A stretch of DNA of 64,000 bases from Notospermus geniculatus. Lineage: Eukaryota; Nemertea; Pilidiophora; Heteronemertea; Lineidae. How positions within the stretch are numbered: position 1 is the first letter of the stretch; every line of letters starts with the position of its first letter. This document shows, one piece after another, positions 10,811 through 33,700 of the stretch. Both the position numbers and the translations under genes were made by a program. Where the stretch lies: contig NMRB01000582.1 of the NCBI GenBank assembly GCA_002633025.1, positions 176,230 to 240,229 on the forward strand, read 5' to 3'. A model generated the notes under the pieces. The model saw nothing but the letters and a program-made list of their open reading frames with translations. It was not told where the DNA came from and did no database searches.

Positions 10811-11395
10811 CGTGTTCGGAAAGCTTCCTCGGGGGAAGCGGGAGAGCGTTCGGTAAGGTATAGGCCTAGACAAGTTGCGAAATTAGCGGCCCCCATGTTT
10901 AAATGGACTTTTTGACATTGCTTGGGTTTTTCAATGGGATTTTACACTGTCAGAGGCGTTCAAAAAAAGAAAGGTCATACAGTTAAGCCACTAGAATCAC
11001 ATAAAGATATTTTAGCAAGCAAGCAGCTAATAAAATACATTCGAATTATATTTGAAAAAGTTCGAAAATTCGGCCAATTCCACCCAAAAAATGGCGGCCG
11101 CTATTTTCGCAACCTGTCTATTTGGAAGGCTGCCAAGGCTTCCTCGAGCCTGGCCGAAACGAAGTGAGCGACTCGCCGAGTCGCTCACTTGGGGAAACTC
11201 CCGGCATGCATTTCGGTTTTCTTTCCAAGCCGACATGCTGATTGGCTAAACGTGGAATATTTCACGCCTGCAACCCACAGTAGTACCTTTCCCCGAGGAA
11301 GCACAAATATCGTTCGGAAATTCGCCCTCACTGGGCATGCTCACATTCCCCGAAGCTCGGGGAAGAAATTTCCTCGGGGAAGCTTTCCGAACACG
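10811..11395. mobile_element. 585-bp TIR element (CGTGTTCGGAAAGCTTCC)
   Basis: CGTGTTCGGAAAGCTTCC at 10811-10828 is perfectly inverted at 11378-11395, and the similarity continues into CTCGGGGAA words. The interior has inverted blocks (GAGCGACTCGCCGAGTCGCTC) but no transposase. No clear target duplication was visible. Confidence 0.8.
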
Positions 11396-11961
11396 GCCGT
11401 AGCAAGCCAGGCCTAGCTAAGAAATTGATTAAAGTAAATTTTCTGGCCGATTTGACGATGATTTTCCCTTCCCAATATTTGATGAAAATTGGGAAAAGGA
11501 AGAGAAGATTGAAATCCCAATGGGGTTGTAGCCATTTTGTTTCTATCATCGGGGTGGTGCTGCGACTGTATCCACTTTTCCACTGTGACGTTGTACGGAA
11601 CGTCAACGTCACACTGCCGTGACGTTACGTGGCTTCATGCTCGCACCTCTTTATTGCCACGGAGATGACGTCCTGAAGACAATGAAAAGGCCTGAGTGAT
11701 ACGGTCGCAGCGACATCTTTCCATGGAGAAGTGGTGATGTCCTTGGGAGGTGTACGAAAACTCAATTCGGTTATTACCTCCTGACTGGGAGATTTTACGA
11801 TTGCGAGGTCACTCCCGATCCGGCAAAAGTTCCCGACTGATTGAATAATCATAATGAATGTGTATGCATGTAATGTATAACCACTTCTAATTCAGTTTGG
11901 GCCACCATACAGTACAACGTTGACTGAGACCAAGTGATAACATAATCAGACTAGCATTATA
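11396..11961. promoter_or_regulatory. DHX16 upstream region
   Basis: This non-coding stretch precedes the DHX16 start codon and probably includes its promoter and 5' UTR. CpG-containing GACGTTACGT-type words occur near 11580-11640. No TATA box or splice site could be assigned. Confidence 0.35.
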
Positions 11962-20620
<8,659 letters not shown>

Positions 20621-20879
20621 GGGAATCGCAATAACGAGTCAGTCTCAGCCTAAGCTGCTAGTGGTCATTTGTACATTTTGATATGATGCCACAAGTGTGC
20701 ATTGACTGACCTTTCAGGTAGTGTGAGAGCAACCTTCAGAAATGGTGTTCGGTGTTTGTGGAATGTGTCACATGTTAATGTTGGCAGTGTCCTCCATTAA
20801 AGTTCTTCAGGGCAGTTCGTCAAGACAGTTTGTAAAAGAAATTGTGATTTGTCTTTGAGTCCTGATTATTTTTGCTGTG

Positions 20880-20929
20880 AATAAAAGTGTACATTATTTT
20901 TGAACCTGTTGTTGGTCATATTCAATAAA
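20880..20929 (+). promoter_or_regulatory. DHX16 polyadenylation signals
   Basis: AATAAA occurs at 20880-20885 and again at 20924-20929, about 260-300 bases after the DHX16 stop codon. Either could define the 3' end. Confidence 0.6.
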
Positions 20930-21739
20930 TTCGTCGAAGAATAATGAGAATTGTGAAAAATGTCCCACCATTTCATTGAATAAGAGAACATTGATGGCCT
21001 GGCACCTACCAAAATGTGGGAATAATAATCCTGACACTGCCCGATGAATTGGGACAGGGCACCAGTCAGCATGAAATATGACCTTGGCCTTACAATGCAT
21101 AGAAACAATGAATTTGATTGGTTCACACGGTATTGGACACGACAGCCAAGGACAGCGAAGGTGATTCTTTTTCAACTCAATAAATGAGCAGCTGACACCT
21201 GAAAAAGGCCATCTTTACTTTTTAGTGGTAGTTCAGACGCAGACCTACAAAATGACACCAAATAATGTATGGTTTGAATACCCAATGGACTATGAAAACC
21301 CATAAAATGAGGGCTAAACGGAGAGCAGCGCCACGGGAGTGGGGCGGCAAAGTGTGAAACTAGTCTAACGTAAATTGCGCATTCGGCGTTCCATAGGATT
21401 ACCGCAGTGCCACCTGGGAACGGCGTGGTGAACTAAATGTGTTGCTTAGGGAACGATTTCGCCGCATCCCTTCGATTTCCACTAATTTCTCTCAAATAAA
21501 GCAATAAATCGAGGCTGTTTGTTGTTAGATATCAAGTTTAATGTCTGCCCAATTGTTGTTTTGCCGTTACATTGAAAACTAAGTCCACGTTCTCTCATGA
21601 AAGCGTCTGAAACGTGCGGTTTTTAGCAGACGTAAACAAAGTCCTCCATTTTTAAATGGCCCACATGCATGGTTGTGTACATTGACGTACAGCTGACATT
21701 CTGAAGTTGTGAAGAACCATATAAAGTCAAACGTCAAAA
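20930..21739. other. DHX16-CCDC180 intergenic region
   Basis: No exon or clear repeat was seen. It should contain the CCDC180 promoter, but no element could be assigned. Confidence 0.4.
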
Positions 21740-24700
21740 ATGTCGATGACTGAAGTACAAGGAACCAAGAAGGCCAGGGTGGTGAAGAGCGGTAAAGTTT
21801 ACCGCCAGATATTTGATGCGGAGGTGAGAAGAAAGACAAAAAAAATGTTTTTTATACCGGTAGGGCTAGGCTACCGCGGACCGGTGCGGTTCCGGTAGGC
21901 CTACCAGTAGGCGTAGGCCTACGGCACCGTCGTGTTGTGTAGGCCTAGCTAGGCCTGCCGGTAACAACAGATTTGTATGTGAAGGAACGACCGGGCGGCA
22001 TACCGGTTGTGAAAGACATTGCAGGTGGAGCTGGTGGAATGTTGACTGGAATGCCTAAGAGTAGCCTAACATGGGGCCTATTTTTCAAACTTGTGAAAAA
22101 CGCTCAGCCACTGAAAAAAATCGGAAGAAAAAACCCTGCCCTGACCAGGAATCGAACCCACGCAATTCTGCTTGTTTGGTTTGCTGGCCCAGCGCTCTAC
22201 CACTGAACTACTGGGACTTCACTTGACTCAGGCCAAGTTCCTGTATCGATGAGCCACTGGAGGTTTTATGTCTTGTATTACTCTTCTACTACATGTATTT
22301 CATTTAGGTTCAACTGGTGAAATCGTACAATGAGATGAGTGAAAAGAAGAAAGATCCGCCCACTGTGAAGGAGCGACCGGGGGGCATACCGGTTGTGAAG
22401 GACATTGCAGGCGGGGCTGGTGGAATGTTGACAAATCGTCAGCTTCACTGGACCGATGGATTCCCAAATGATAACTACACGCAGAACCCTGTCCTGTACA
22501 AGTAAGGTTGATTTCCAATGGCTAATGACTTCCTCTTATTATGGTTAGGCTAATGCAAGCCAAGTAGGCCTAATTTGATAGCTGGGTGGTGTATTATATC
22601 TGCGAAGTAAGGTCCTGGGTTCGAATCCAGCTGTGGCCATATGGCATTAATCATCCCTGGCTCTTCACATCCATCGCATCGGACAGTAAGCCGTGGTGCC
22701 TTGTACCTTGTGCCTTTGCAAGGGCAAGTAAAAGACCCATCCAAGTGAGGAACATGAGTAGCTTGATATGGCCTCTACCTTACTTATCGGGGCTAAATGC
22801 TTTGGCATTGGCCCTATGGAAAAATACACAGATACAATGCAAGCCAAGTTACATAAATCATATAATTTATCAATCAAATCTCTATTTTCTTGAATCCACT
22901 TTTCAGACAAGTGGCAGAGGTTGTCAGAGAGCAGATGAAAGAACCAGAGAGAAGCATATGCGGCAAAGAGGTGCAAGGTCTGCCAGATTTAGTCAGTAAG
23001 TACCAACCACCTCCACATAAACCTCTCTATCACATGAAGAATGGGGCTGACCAGGGAATGAACCTGGTACCTCAGAGGTGACAGGCATTGATGTTTCCGT
23101 TGCGCCACTCTGACAGCCAGAATTGGTTATACACTGTAACCTCTCTATTAAGGACACCTTTGGGACTGTCAGATGCTGTCCTGAATTGAGAGGTGTCCTG
23201 ATTACAGAGGTCAAAATGAATAGAAGTGACCATGTGGGACTGAACTTTGGTGTGCTTAATAGAGAGGTGTCCTCCTGCAGAGGTGTCCACAAAGGGAGGT
23301 TTCACTATGTGAAACTTTTTGAAGAGATTTGGCCTGGTTTAGATCATCCTTTTCTAAAATTGTTCAGTTCACTTTATTCATCAATCACATGGAAAATTGC
23401 AGAGTGGCCGTGACTAAGATACTGATATGGCGGTCAAGTTTCTCGCCAGAACCCTGTGTACCTACAAGGGGAACACCCCATTTGTAGCGTATTTGCAGTG
23501 TGCGCCTTGTGTAGTAGAGTGAGCTGTACCATATTTGTAGGGACACATGTCCTGTCCTGGTCGTGTTCAAATTAAGGAGATTTATTGATAACGCAAGTCT
23601 TTTAGTTCGGCTGGACCCCTTTCCGTGTAGAGGCAAACCCTTACCTCTACATTGATAAGTTCCTTTCATACTGATATTTTCTTGGTTTTAGTTCCAGCCA
23701 AGACTGGGTCTGATATCATCGATAGGATTGCTCAGAACAGGAAAGACAGGCATGAAGCAATGGTTGAAGATATGCACCAGGAGTTGTCTCTCATCAGTGC
23801 AGTAAGTACTTACTTGTGAAGCTTAGAACAAGGGGAAATCTGATTCTGCCAAAACACCTGAGCTGAATTTCTCTTGCATTTCTTCATGGTTTAACCCTAT
23901 AACATCTGGAGGCACCCAATGGCGCCTGCAGATTAACCCTATATCAGGTGTTATAGGGTTAACCAAAAGAATTGAACTCCTTTTGCATATAGCCCACTCA
24001 TTACCTATCTTTCAGGAATTTGAGCCACAGATTATAAAAGCAGGCGAAGTGACATTGGCATTGCTTACAGAAAACGATCAAGTCATTGATGGATTTCTAG
24101 CAAAGATTGAACAGGATGAGGTTAGTGAATGTTTAAGAAACATACTTAATGCTGCATTGTATTGAACTTTATGGCGTTTTGAAAGTGTTAGGAGAATGCA
24201 GGTAGAGGTCTCGTAGCTTGTGAAGGTTCCCAAAATGCTTGCCTGATACGTACTTTAGAGAATCAACACGTAGTTTTCAGCACACATAAAAAAATTGCAG
24301 GCATAGCTCTAATGTATTCAGATAGAGCATAGTATATTTTAAACTACTGACGTCAGAGGACGTAAGCACTTTCTCAATTAACACAGCGTGGCTTAATGAA
24401 CTTTTTACAGAATTTTTGTTCTGTGGATTAAAACGCACCCACCACTTTTAACAGGAATGAATGAATCTGATGCTCTCATTTCTTCATCCATTCACTTGTT
24501 TATTTTCCTTTGCAGGATCTCCTGAAGTATACCAAACCTGAACTACACGACCTCTGGGAGAATATTGAGTCGCAGTCAGACACCAGACGGCAGGCCATCA
24601 CAAATCTCGACAATAACTTGTTGACGCTCGAGCATAATCGAATGGACAAGGTAAAGATTGCTTTCCCTTCAATAATAAAAGAATTACCAGCTCAGCTGTG

Positions 24701-27700
24701 CTGTTGTCGTTAATCTTTTTTGGACGGAAGTAATCTCCCCCAGGGACAGAGCCGTTTCATGAAATAAGCAAATTATGAGCCTAAACCACTGGAAGCCCAC
24801 ATGAATTGATTTGCATAACCTTCAACTTTGGTACCATAAGATGGTATCCAGATGGCAGTTTTTCACAACGAAATACCGGTATGCAATGGCCATGATGTGC
24901 TTGGCGTATTACACGGAAATATCATTGGGGAACACTCAGTCATGAGTCATTATTGCCATGCCTTCGCCCAAAGATTCCTTACATTGTAGCTTTTGGCTGT
25001 CAAAAGATTACAGAATCCAATTTTCCCTTCAGATCCGAGATGTATTCAGAACTTACACCGAGATGTTTGAGAAGATTGCCCATCTGATGGTACCAGATCT
25101 TCAACGGTTCATGGACAGAGAGTCACAGGTATGGGCTTCCATCTTACCGGTAACCCTTTTACTTCCAGTACCAAAAGGCATGTACTATATCTATCGTATA
25201 AATTGAGTGAGTGCTTTCCAATGAATACCTTTGAGACAGGGTTTCTGTAAGGTTTCAGGATTTGGAAGGTTTTGTAGTTAAGAAGCTGCCATGGTCTAGT
25301 GGCTCGGGTTTCTGGCTAGCGGTCATGAGGTCCCTGGTTCGAATCCCACTGTCGGCGTGAGACTCTGGGCAGGTCTCTTTTGCCTCCCTTGCCTCACTCC
25401 ACCCAGGTGTATAACTCGGTACCAGTCTGAAATGCTCAGGTTGTAGCGGTGAATGAGCAGCTAATCTGAGTTCTACTGAAAGATTTCAGAATTGAAAGCG
25501 TAAAGGGTGTAAAGTGTACCAGGGTTAAAGTGTAAAGTTGGATGAGAATCTCTATCGTCGTTGATATCAGACTATAAATCCCAAATTTAACTAGTCAATG
25601 GTAATGAAAGAGTTACTTGGAAACACAATTTTGATTCCAACCTTCTCAGTGACTTTGCTGATATACCGTACCACACAATGGCTGGCAAGCATAATTCAGA
25701 ATTCGTCACAATGTGATAATCTTGTCTCCAGGTCATAAACCAGACCTTGCTGAGTAATAAACGTGCCTACAGCGACCTCTATGGGAGACTCCTGACAGCT
25801 GACATCGATCGCGAGAAACGCCATCACACGATCTGGTGTAAAAGGCTTGAAGATTGGAAGAGATTGAACACGGAGTTAGGCGTTGAGCAATTCAGGTACA
25901 AACTTTGTTGATTCTCAGTCGTTATTTCTTGAAGAGCGCTGATAGCCAAGTGGTTATCATGTCTGCTGAGCAAGCAGCAAGTCCCGGGTTCAAATCCAGC
26001 CCGGGCCATGTGGGATGTCATCCCTGGCTCTTCACGTCTTTCGCATGGGACAGTAAGCCATGGTGCCTTGTACCTTGTGCCTTCGCAAGGGCAAGTAAAA
26101 GACCCCATCCAAGTGAGGAACATGAGTAGCTTGAGATGGCCTCCTCCGTACTTAACAGGGCCAATAATGCTACGGCTTCGGCCCTGATGGAAAAATATGA
26201 CAGCAGAATGAAGTCAGTGGCTTTTGCTTCAGCAATGGTGATGTTTGGTTTGTTAATTTCAGTAAGATAACTCTCTCTTCTCTGTCTTTTTCTTCAGTGA
26301 GTACATGAATAGCGACGCCGTGACCAACCCACCGGAGGTAGCCGATATCATGACAGGCATGATCGCTGAAGAGGAGACACTGAATAACAAAAGACTAGAA
26401 CTCATTAGCCAACTCAAGTAAGATATCTACACATGTGACCTGCTCCAGCTAAAGCAGGCGCTTGTCGCAAGTGATCATCATTGGTCATCAGTTTACTCAA
26501 CTATTATCACTGCTGTCCACTAATATTGTCAACCTGCAGAGATGTACATTTCTGCTATTTTTTGACTTCGGAAGTGTCTCCAAGGGCCTTGGAAGTTTTT
26601 GACTTCGGAAGTGTCTCCAAGGACCTTGGAAATTTTTGACTTTGGAAGTGTCTCCAAGGGCCTTGGAATTTTTTCGACTTCGGAAGTGTCTCCAAGTTTT
26701 TTGACTTAGGAAGTGTCTCCAAAGGCCTTGGAAGTTTTTGACTTCGGAAGTGTCTCCAAGGGCCTTGGAAGCTTTTGACTTCGGAAGTGTCTCCAAGGGC
26801 CTTGGAAGTTTTGACTTCCAACCTTCCATTGCTCAGTCCCAGTTACAACTTTCTGTTGTTTTCTCAGGGAGATGATGCCTCCTGCGTCAACCAAGACAGC
26901 TGTCTACCAGTGGAACCAACAAGTTCTCGATGTGACAAAACAGATTGATATAAAGAATCAAGAATTTCTCCAACAGCTTTATCAGGCATATGAAAAAGCT
27001 TGTCAGAATTGTCTTGAGGCGGTCGAAGAAATGAAGGTAAAGTGTAAATAAAGTCAGTGTTCTGATGGTTCTTAAAATGGAGTGTTTTTAGCTCATCAGT
27101 GAGCTATAATCATGATGCGAGTCTTCGTCATCGTCATTGTCGTAGTCCGTTAGCAGGGCACATTTTGTAACCGCTGGGTCTATTGACACCAAACTTGGTA
27201 CAAATGTACCCCTAGGTCAGATGACCTCAGATACCAAGTTTCGGTCCAATTTGATTCCTGGCTTTACCCTCCCTACCTTTGCCTCACTCACTGCCCACAG
27301 CCCCCTGCCCCCTCCCCCTCCCCTGGACAAGAAACCTGCATTTTGATATTGTATATGATTTAGGCCTCCTTGACCCAGTCTGGTGTATGCACAGAAGAAA
27401 AAGCCAAGGAAGTCATCAACGAACGCTGTCTTCCCCTGATCGGGGAGAGACAGAAACAATTTGAGACCACACTAGAGACCATGGATGTGAGTATTCCTAC
27501 AGAGACCCATTTTGACTTTCAACTCATTCAGCCTTGATAGCTTCATGGTTATCACGTCAGCGTTGCAAGCGGCAGGTCCCGGGTTAGAATCCCAGGCCTT
27601 ATGGGATTAATCATCCCTGGCTCTTCAGTCCGTTACGCGGGACAGTAAGCTGTGGTGCCTTTTGTACCTTATTCCTTTAATACAAGGGCAAGTAAAAAGA

Positions 27701-30700
27701 CCCCATCCAAGTGAGGAACAAGAGTAGCTTGAGATGGCCTCTTCCGTACTTACCAGGGCCAATAATGCTCTGGCTTTTGCCGTGATGGAAAAATCTGATA
27801 CAAATAAAAAAACTCTTTCAACCCTGGGTGATTTTTATACCTAGTGGGTGTATTAAAATCCTCATTGTTGACCACAATCGTGCTGACCTGCCGAGAACAC
27901 AACCTGTGTTGGACCAAGAACGTGTTCTTCTCAACCCTCCACTGAGCGGGGAGTGAGGAGACGCCCAGTGCCTGGGCGATTTCAGAATGAGATACCGACA
28001 TCCCCCTGTACTTTCTGTCTCTGATACCTAATTCTGTGATTTTGTACTTCCAGAAAGGGTTAGAAGAGGAAAACAAGATTACCATTCAGAAATTGAAGTC
28101 GTTGTTCAAGTTTGCCCAAGGTTCTGCTCACGTCTGGGATGTCCATGAGATCGGTCTCGCCAAACAGGAAAGAGCGCTGCAGGAGAAACTTGAAAATTGT
28201 CGGCATGATCATGACAATCAGAATCAGGTAAGTGATTACTCAAAGAAATCATCGCTTAATCCTATACCTGAATATGTGTACACATTATGGGGTGGACCTT
28301 TGATATATCGGGACTTTTGAAGGAACCCTACATGTAGCTTCTTCATAGGCATTTTGATGTGCTCATTGCACCGATCGGTTGGCATGAGAATCTAACTCTG
28401 ACATGTGTTGCATGTAAAATACACTGAACATCAACATTTGAGCCCAAATCTGTAGGTTGTCAGTTGCTAGCGCCACCTGTGATGAAATGACTCCACTGAT
28501 ATGAGCCGGATAGCTAGCTGCTGATAGGGTCCCTTTACCTTGCCAGCATCTAAGGGTACAAAGTGGCAACACGGTGGGGAATCAACCCCATGGTCTCTTG
28601 GCCTTTAGTCTCAAATCAAACACTCAACCGCTGCGCCACCTCACACCCCACTTCGACACAAATACATGAAGATCCTTAACCCTCCAGGAGATAAACCATC
28701 TGTCGCAACACCGACGGGTCGTGTTAATCGTTGATTTCCATTTCAGGACAAGGAGGCAAACCTCGATATCATCATGGACCGGATGCGACAAGATGCAACA
28801 GAGGCAGCACTTGCTCAAAGCCTTAAAAAGGCCCTTGAAATGCTGGGCACTATAAAACAAGGGTAAGTTCCGTATTGACCATCAAACACGTATATCATTC
28901 TTTTGACAAAACTTGCCATCTGCCAGAGACCCTCCACACCCTTCTTTTGGGGGGGTTGATTCTGGCCAGAATTCCTATCAGTTTGTCATCACGAGACAGG
29001 TCTGTAGGAGGATGTGTTCAGGCATTCGCTTGCCACCTCCATCATCTAACCCCCAGAGTCCAGCAGACGATATCTTGTGTCAAAGTTTTCTCACATTCTA
29101 TGGTACTAATTGAAAAATATTTGAAGAAATTTTGTTCCTAGCAACCATCTGAAGAATGTTTCTTCAAATTCTTTCCATTTTATTTCCAAGGATTTTAGAA
29201 AAAGATACTGTCTGCTCATCCTGTGGCAGATGAGTCAAAGATGTTTATTTTCCAGGTATGAAGTGTTTCATTGTAACCAGCTGGATATTGTCAAGTTCTA
29301 CCCGAGCATGGTGAGGCAGGAGCTTGAGCAGTATGATACCTCGATCTGCAAGTTTTTTGGTGTACAACGAGAGGTATGAGGCCCTTTTCTTTATAATATT
29401 TCAATCCTATGTTTTTGGTCCCTTAGTGATTTGGTGTTTCTTTTGCTCCACCTGCTGCCAGCATCGCAGCTGTAATGTCACAGAGACCTGGCTTTGCCAC
29501 TGGGATCCAGCTCCTCCAACATTATTGTATCAAAAGCGTCGGTGCCAGGACTTTGATTAGAAGACTGCTGCGTGTCAGCAATGCCAACCATCACCAACAG
29601 AAGACAGGGGCGGGTCCAGGATTTGGGAAAAGAGGGGGCGCCCTGTGCTAGGAAAATTGAAATTTGTGCCCAATTCCAGAATTTCATAGTCGATTTTACA
29701 GATTTGTCGGCCAAAAGGGGAGGCGCATGCCCGGTGCACCCTCCTCTGGATCCGCGCCTGGAAGAAGCTGGACCCCGGCAATCCCTGATATCTCTGACTT
29801 TACAACTGCGATTTTGGTGTGTTTTGTCCATTCCACTTGTGTTTTGGACGTGATAATAAGCCCATATGCTGCATGGGTAGCGCTCCCAGCATTGTCCAGG
29901 GCTGGGCCTTGCGGTTATGGAGCTCCCGAATTGAGACATCACAAAGTTTGAATTTACAAAAGTCATGCAATGTGAGATCCACAAAATTCAAATCTTTCTG
30001 AAAACATTTTTCAGCACAAGATATTCGACACAGAGAGCGAGTCGCCGAGATCTGCTCGCCTCGACGAAGACGCTGCAAAGGGCAAAGGTCACGTGAAGCG
30101 AAAAACAAAAGCGAAGCGTCCATCGGATCGTGTTAGAAGTAAAACACCTGATGAGGCGGTGAGTACAGTACAGGATGTCCAAAAAAAGGTTTATCCATTT
30201 CTCTTGACCACTTCATTACCAGTGCATCCATCCTGCATCATATTCGCTACACTACTGTGATCTGTGTCATTATTATGACATAAGTATGACACAACGTAGC
30301 ATTATAACGTCGTCGACCGCTATTTCGGTCTGTCACAATGAACGGGCCTGTCTGTCTAGGCATACCGTATACGCAAATATTTTCGCGAATAAAAATTACC
30401 GCGAAAATCGCGAATTGGTCAATACCACCGCGAAATCTATTACACGCGAACCATTTTCCAATCACCGCCGATCTCATACATGCATAATACATCGTGGTAG
30501 ACTGGTTCCCGTCTTTGCCGCTGCACTTCCTCTGGCACTCCCGTTCTGCTAACGGAGCGCCAGCAGTGTGGAGCGGCAACGAAGGGAACCAGTCTAACAT
30601 CGTGGTTTGCACGTGACACTGATCTGTCAATCACTCAGCTATCATGGCGCCCCGCCAGCAGTGAGGTTGATTATGACGGCGCAGATTTCTTTCTTTTCGG

Positions 30701-33700
30701 TGGATTTCGTACCATAACTGTCACACTCGCCATTGAAAATGCAGTGTTTTTGAAATCTTACATCAGGACCCCAACCGCGAATATTTATCCACGCGAAAAG
30801 GTACTTTCGGACCCCAACCGCTAAATATTTTAGCCGTGAAAATATTTGCGTATACGGTACATGTATCTGTCTATGATAGCAAAATGGTTACGTGACATTT
30901 ACGAACAGAGAACTACAGTAACGCTGGGTTCTGTCAAGTAGTGATAGGTGGCAGCACTTACCATTTGTGACCCACTGGCAAAAGCAGTTGCATGTCGCTC
31001 AGAGGGCGAGCCTCAACAAACTAAGATGACACCAGGAGAGAATGGAAGAAATAGATTATTTCAGATTTCATAACAGACAGACAATATTGAAACTGACAAA
31101 CATTTTGGTCTCAACCTGCCAAGCTAAGAGCGCCATGCGACTGGTTTTGCCATAGCGGGTCACATTTCATTTCCATATCTCACTTCCACATTTGTGACCA
31201 TCCGGTACAGAGTCATGTCATTTCCTTCCTCATCTGACCTCCTCGAATGTGACATTCCGTAATTTCCTAAGTCCCTGAATGCCTTAAATTCTTTCTGAAG
31301 TTTATATCAAAACAGAATGAACCATTTCATTGCCATATAGTGATTTATTTCGACAGGACTAATAGAGATACAGATTTATTTGCAAAATATCTTTGGCTAT
31401 GAAAACTACTAGTCATATCCTAATGCAAGCTTTATGACTCAATTTGAACAATAGTACATGTACCTGATCAGATGGGATGGACGGTGATGAGAAACAGTGG
31501 AATATTTGAAAAATTGCAGGCACAATCTGAACAAAAATGTGGAGGCCTTTACATGTAGCTTCATTCAAAACCGGGCAAGTGTGGTTGTCGGAGTGAAAAC
31601 AGGCCTTATGATTACATAGGTAGAGTGACACAGTACATGTATAGAGGCCTTGCAATGACGTCATCCTGGCGGCCATGCTGAGGGGCAAGTGGGCAGAGGT
31701 GTGAGCTGACCGTGACGTGGCCTGCGTGAAGTGCGCGACGCCAGTGTTTGACGTAACGTCATTGGGACATTTCGCTGCGCCTCTGCAGCATGTGCCCCCC
31801 AGCATGGCGGCTTGTGACGTCATTTGCAAGGCCTCTATATGAACACTCTAGACAACAAATGCTCCACAAGGGTTCGCGACTGCCGTTGTTAACCGGCATA
31901 TCCATTATTATGTAGCAGGGTAGCTCTATGTAATGGGAGACTTTTACTGCCGTTTGATAGAGCCGCCTGTTAGTAGCCCAAGAACGTCATGAAAATTTGA
32001 TTTCCAGACATAAACCATGGCATCCACACCATTATGGATAACGTCATAGCGTGAATTTCTTCTCTGTGATGTCGAATTTCTCGACGTCCTAGGACCGCTA
32101 ACTGGTGGTGGCCTCTAACGGCAGTCAAGTCCCCATTGCTGCCTAAAGCCGGTGACAGATTACTGTATCCAGACGTGAAGCAGTATGTTTTGCATTGTTT
32201 TTTTCGCCCAATATAGTGCACCAGCACAATGCAAAACCCTATTGTCATGTGTCACGTCGTGCTAGGTCTGTTGTTACCTTGAAGGGCCACGGTATTGCCA
32301 CGTTTTCTCGACAGCCGGCGCCACCGCGCCACTCTCCAACCCAGGCACTAACTACATTGTCGGCGAAGTGACCCGATTTACTACGTACATTTTGTAATGA
32401 ATTTAGTTTTGTAGTTCGTGTTGCTGCTGCTAGGTGGCTTCCCCTACGTTGGCAGTCAAATAATGCATTAGAGATCCAATACCGTGCTCCTTTAAGCGTG
32501 CACCGTTCCCATACAGATCGATCAAAATGTTCCTGTGTGTGGAATTTAATAACTTTTGAAATGAGCATTCATGCCTGATGATGAAGTGCCCTTCATTGTT
32601 AGGCAAGTACCGTCATCTGTCTTTCACTTTAAGTGAAGTCAGTAATGGGGTGTACTCTTTGTAGTGGATGGAGTAGTATGGTCATTTATTGGTAAACACA
32701 GTAGAATGATGGATACACTCAACAGCTTCTTAGGCAGACAACATCAGATGATTCTTTCAGAGATGTTAGTGCTGTGGTTTACAAACAGTGGGAACAAACT
32801 CCCTTAAATGGACACCTCTCTTTTAAAGCCTTTCTGTATTGAATTTTTACGGGATCTTCAAAGTGCTTGGAGAATGCAGGTAGAGGTCTCATAGCTCGTG
32901 AAGGTCCCCAAAATGCTTGCCTGATACGTACTTCAGCGAATCAAGGCCTAGTTTTCAGCACTTCGTGACGTCGTACACTGACGTCAAGAATTGCGACGAA
33001 GATTCGTGTTTTTTTCATATTGAATACAGAGTGGCTTTAATAGAGAGGTTCAACTGGACTCATCAGCTTCTCTAGGCAGACAACATCAGATGATTTTTCC
33101 AGAGAAAAAAATACAATGGGAATTCCCAATAACGGACACCTCGATTTTAAGGACAGCAAAGTCAAGTAACTAAACTGGCCATATTTGATTCAAGCTGATT
33201 CCTGCGATCAGGACACCTCTCAATTAAGGACAGCATTTGTCTGTGCCAAAGTTCAGTCCTAATGGCCATATCTGTTCACTTTGACCTCTGTAATCAGGAC
33301 ACCTCTCAATAAAGGACAGCATCTGTCAGTCCCAGAGGTGTCCTTAATAGAGAGGCTCCAATACCGGCAATATATCTAGGTCATAAATGAAATCATAATT
33401 TTGTGTTTTGGTATTCCTCTATGTCATGAGCTTCCGGCGTTGCCTGTCTAAACAACGGATTGATCCTCAGCGTACCGTCATCGACGGGCCGACTGTATCC
33501 GAATTCCGTGTCCTCGTACTCCTGTTGTAAATCCAACAATTTCTGAATATCCAATGCCTCTAATGTCTTGCGATCGATTGTCCGGGCAGCCTCGCTCTTT
33601 TTACGCTGGCGCATATGGACGCCATTCGCTACTGGCGACTGCACCGGCGTTATCAAAACCGGCACCGATACCCATAATTCCTTCGCTTTGTCCTTCTTTG

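Noticed and set aside
22135-22218. Minus-strand tRNA candidate
   Set aside because: A and B boxes are present but the acceptor stem does not pair properly; listed as a tRNA-like repeat only.
26558-26819. Regular repeats resembling a CRISPR array
   Set aside because: There are no unique spacers between units and the genome is eukaryotic; this is a tandem minisatellite.
26497-26894. Overlapping minus-strand frames with repeats of ETLPKSKNFQGPWRHF type
   Set aside because: They are translations of the 38-base minisatellite in CCDC180 intron 9, and unit-length changes shift the frame.
29478-29984. 168-codon minus-strand frame
   Set aside because: It overlaps a TIR element in CCDC180 intron 14 and has no domain; a shadow frame.
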